Origin: Quercus robur
Taxonomy: Eukaryota; Streptophyta; Magnoliopsida; Fagales; Fagaceae
Length of the DNA: 64,000 bases
Direction: 5' to 3'
NCBI RefSeq assembly: GCF_932294415.1
Contig: NC_065535.1
Location: forward strand, 10,944,282-11,008,281
The notes under the pieces are model-generated. The model was given only the letters and a program-made list of their open reading frames with translations, was not told where the DNA came from and made no database searches. Position numbers and translations under genes: made by a program. Positions 60,888-64,000 of the stretch are shown here, piece by piece (the first letter of the stretch is position 1; each line of letters starts with the position of its first letter).

Positions 60888-62426
60888 TCATTCAACAGAA
60901 GTGGCATGCTTTTCTATAGTCAGCTGCAACTCCTCTTTCTTTGCACCCACAACCTTGTCCACTAATTTGCCTTCTTTCAAGAACAAAAAGGTTGGCATTG
61001 CCTCCACAGCCCATTCCTCAGCTACGGTCTGCAGACAGCCGAGTAAATTTTTTTTTTAAAGTTAAAATCATATATTGGTTTGAATTGAACTACGCACATT
61101 AGAAACATGTTAGGAATAAATTTGTTTACCTTCAATTCATCCACATCAACCTTCAGGAATAAGACATTAGGAGTCTTCTTAGCAAGCTCTGCCAGAACTG
61201 GGGCAATGAAACGGCATGGTCCACACCATGAAGCCGTGAAATCCACCACCACCTATCATGCAACTTTCTTAGTAAATGGCATATTTTTTATTTAGGACAA
61301 ATACAAAGCTAAAAACATGAAAATGGAAACTCATAATTCTCACACAACAATTAACGACAATACAGTATTGGCCAATACAACACAAATAGTATTATATCCC
61401 TTAACAACAATTAAATTCAATCATGTCTTATTAGTAACTAGCTAAGCTATGCCATAACGCCATAACGAATCTCTACAAGGACAAAATTCTTTTTTTTTTT
61501 CCCAATGATATAATGATTCTCTGAGCACATTGCTTTACCAATATCTAAATCTACCAGACAAACACTTTATATGCATGTTAAATCATCTAACCTAAAAGTA
61601 AACCAATTCAAACATTCAAGAAGGAGCTATTCAAGGATTCAAAAATATCTAATTAGACTAAAGCTACAAATATATTATACAGACAATACCGATACTTTTT
61701 TTTTATAATAAAAGTCATAAATCTTAAAAATACACAATATTGTATGACAATTAAGTTTTATACCCTGTTATATGGAATGATGATATCTAATTGAAATTTA
61801 TAAGGGTAATAAGTCCCAAAGAGAAATTCAAGAACCTTTCCAATATTAGTTTAGTACATTTCTCTCTTACAAAAACTAAATCTAGATAATTCGAATACGT
61901 TATTGAAATTTATCAATTCGAATTTAAGAAGAAAAAAATTCAATGCAAGTTGATTACAAATATTTTATTCTTCTGACCATTAAAAAAGCAGTTGTTATAT
62001 TGTGGCCATTAAAAAACAACAAACAAACAAAATCAGGCAAAACTAAGATTATCCAAATCCCTTAATCAATTATTGGGATTTCAATTCAGGTATGCATATA
62101 TTTTTCTAAAGAAAAAATAAAAATAAAAATAAAAACAAGAATTTGAGCCAATCCCAAGTACCAAATCAAACCCAATAAAGACCATGTATTTAAATCATGT
62201 AACAATCCCTTCCAACCTTAAAAACCCAGAATTCAAAAGACCCCAAAATGATAATAATAACAATAATTGAATTAAAAAATAAATAAAAAAACTACACAGA
62301 CAAACAAAAAAGAAGAAGGGTGTTTGTTAAATGGAATACCAGTTTCTTAGCCTCGTTTCCCTTCTCAAGTTGCTGAGTCCAAGCCTCAACAGTGTGGCAG
62401 CCAATCACTTGGTTCTCTTCAGCCAT
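60888..62426 (-). CDS. Thioredoxin, h type
   Basis: Three exons, minus strand, phase 0: 62426-62340 (29 codons), 61252-61130 (41) and 61028-60888 (46 plus TGA). Product 116 aa, the usual size of plant h-type thioredoxins. It has the redox-active site WCGPC (38-42) preceded by VDFTAS, the conserved KVDVDEL, and the cis-proline motif AMPTF (Pro82). No transit or signal peptide, consistent with a cytosolic h-type protein that reduces target disulfides using NADPH-thioredoxin reductase. The start [13 protein letters not shown] is typical of subgroup-I h thioredoxins (MA(E/D)E(G/N)QVIGCHTV). The large first intron (about 1.1 kb) is ordinary. Intact. Confidence 0.96.
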
Positions 62427-62516
62427 TTTTGTTTTCTTTGTTTGTAAGTAAGCTGAGATTCGCAGGAAAAATGTTTTGTTCTGATGTTTGGTGAGATGAG
62501 AGAAACCTATGCTATG

Positions 62517-62524
62517 TATTTATA
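62517..62524 (-). promoter_or_regulatory. TATA box of the thioredoxin gene
   Basis: TATAAATA on the minus strand, about 90 bp upstream of the ATG. Confidence 0.7.
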
Positions 62525-62823
62525 GCAGCATAGCTGACCTTTGCTCTTAATTTACGAAAATTTCCAGCAACTTGCAGCTGAATTACTATACTGCCATTTT
62601 TCAGAATGTGCGTACGCGATTTGAGTGACGCATAGCCCTACGTCATAGGATGGAATAGAGTATTTTTGTTTCGCTTTAATACACCAAATACGAACTTCAA
62701 ACAGCGCACGCGGCGCGGCCACAGATTCACAGTTTCACATTGTAAATTAAACGTATGCATATGCGTATGCATAAAAATGTACAATATCCTATACATACGC
62801 GTAAAAACGTATATATATTGTAC

Positions 62824-63105
62824 AAGACTCAGATCCTTTAGATTTTTTTAGATACTTTATCATTATATTTCTATAAATTTTGACTACTCTTTTTATGATT
62901 TAAGGGTTTAGATTCTGTCATATCAACATTCCACTAACAATATTCTTAAAATTATAAAATAATATTACAAACAAAACAATTAAGATTATTGTTAGTGGAA
63001 TGCTGACATGGTAAAATCTAGACCATTAAATTATTAAAGAATGGTTAAGATTTAAGAAAATCTATTTGGTAGAGTAACTTAGAAAATCTAGAGGATCTCA
63101 ATCCG
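62824..63105. mobile_element. 282-bp foldback MITE with approx. 120-bp arms
   Basis: Left arm from GACTCAGATCCTTTAGATTTT to CATTCCACTAACAATATTCTTAA; right arm is its complement (TTAAGATTATTGTTAGTGGAATG ... AAAATCTAGAGGATCTCAATC) with scattered mismatches, separated by about 36 bp. Flanked by an 8-bp duplication TATTGTAC (62816-62823 and 63106-63113). No coding capacity. Confidence 0.8.
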
Positions 63106-63116
63106 TATTGTACGCA

Positions 63117-63688
63117 AGATTTTCAGACCCGAACCGTTCATTGAACCGTTAAAGGGAGAGGTTCAAGGTTTTTGAGGTCGAACCGAGGTCGAACCGGGGT
63201 CGAACCGTGATGATGTCATAATTAATTAAATAATTAATTAAAGCCTAAATATAGATATTAAATTTATAGAACTAGCAAAATTGACAATATATCTATATAT
63301 GTAAGGGAAATTTAATGATTTTCAAGCATATATTTAATAATTAAATAAGAAAGTTAATAAAATAAAATAATAACCATGAAAACATTAAAATTTATGATTA
63401 ATTTTTGAAGTAAAGTTGAATATCTTTGAAGGATTTTAATTATAATTTTTTTTATTCCTTGTAAGAGATGGATAATTTAATTAAGTAAAATAAAATTGTA
63501 AAAAAAAAAAAAATTGCTAAGGGGTTGGACCGCACGGTTCTCACCGGTTCGTACAGTCCAACCCCGGTTTTAACGGTTCACGGAATTAACAAAAAATCCG
63601 GTTCTTTATGCTTAAAAAATCGGTTTTCATCCCGGTTCCCGATTTTCACGGTCCGACCTCCCGGTCCGGTCCGGTTCTGAAAACTATG
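63117..63688. mobile_element. 572-bp element with CCGGTTC subterminal repeats and 10-bp target duplication
   Basis: Inverted ends TTTTCAGACCCGAACCG (left) and CGGTCCGGTTCTGAAAA (right). Direct 10-bp duplication ATTGTACGCA at 63107-63116 and 63689-63698. Near the left end GGTCGAACCG is repeated three times; near the right end CGGTTC / GGTCCG words cluster. A 9-10-bp duplication fits a Mutator-like non-autonomous element, but the class is an inference. Confidence 0.75.
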
Positions 63689-63769
63689 ATTGTACGCATT
63701 CAATTAGGAAAAAAAAAAGTTTCTTTCTAAAGTTTCTCTCGAGCATTTCAGAGAGGAAAATCTAATTGT

Positions 63770-63975
63770 TGAGTATCCGTTTAGAAATAGCTTATTTAGC
63801 TAAAACTGAAAATTTTTTGTTGAAAATACTGTAGATTAAACTAAAAGGTAGCTGGAATAATATGGTGAAACTCATGAATAATATTAAAAAGTGCAGTGGA
63901 ATCCATAAATAGTAGTAAAAATAAACTAAATAGTAAAAAAAGCTGGCTTTTTAAGCCATGTCAAATGCACACTAA
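63770..63975. mobile_element. Eroded MITE related to 43429-43753
   Basis: Contains AGCTAAAACTGAAAA, GAAAATACTGTAG and a right end CAAATGCACACTA, a weaker version of the 43.4-kb MITE. Ends approximate. Confidence 0.4.
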
Positions 63976-64000
63976 ATTATATGTTCTTATTATATACAAG

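Overview
The window is nuclear DNA from a eudicot, most likely a woody species. It has intron-rich genes, AT-rich intergenic DNA, long poly(A)/poly(T) and AT tracts, and many MITEs, SINEs and retrotransposon scraps. The jacalin-type lectins resemble the tandem-domain mannose-binding agglutinin type known from chestnut, so Fagaceae (oak/chestnut) is a reasonable guess. That placement is inference, not proof.

Layout. 1-2280: decayed hAT transposase gene (minus). 3523-6116: repeat-rich block with a very recent 468-bp tandem duplication and a degenerate Ty1-copia reverse-transcriptase relic. 6341-8266: orphan tail of a TIR-NBS-LRR resistance gene, made of two readable C-JID (post-LRR) exons and a third, decayed copy. 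9130-38890: cluster of three minus-strand jacalin-related lectin genes. JRL-A (9321-15104) is a pseudogene with at least seven lesions. JRL-B (21161-25772) and JRL-C (31127-35237) have intact reconstructed reading frames of about 556 and 542 aa, all introns in phase 0. B and C lie in tandem blocks of roughly 9.5-10 kb whose homology reaches several kb upstream of each gene. 39973-41108: hAT-type MITE with a solo LTR nested in it. 41117-49190: no convincing gene; MITEs and tandem duplications. 49304-55137: complete plus-strand GH35 beta-galactosidase with a C-terminal lectin-like domain, 19 exons. 56286-58894: tandem repeats and a PIF-like element. 60888-62426: complete h-type thioredoxin (minus, 3 exons). 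62824-63688: two transposons inserted side by side in what looks like one target site.

The genes do not form a single pathway. The lectins (probable defence or storage carbohydrate binders), the resistance-gene remnant, the wall beta-galactosidase and the cytosolic thioredoxin are neighbours only. The most unusual coding feature is the N-terminal part of the lectins: a first coding exon consisting only of ATG, followed by modular exons encoding a repeated Asn/Gln/Met/Tyr-rich motif (core SNMRQ..ED.MF..NRF.GEY) of unknown function, placed before two jacalin domains.

All exon boundaries were inferred by eye from splice consensus, reading-frame continuity and comparison between the paralogues. 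No database search or transcript was available.
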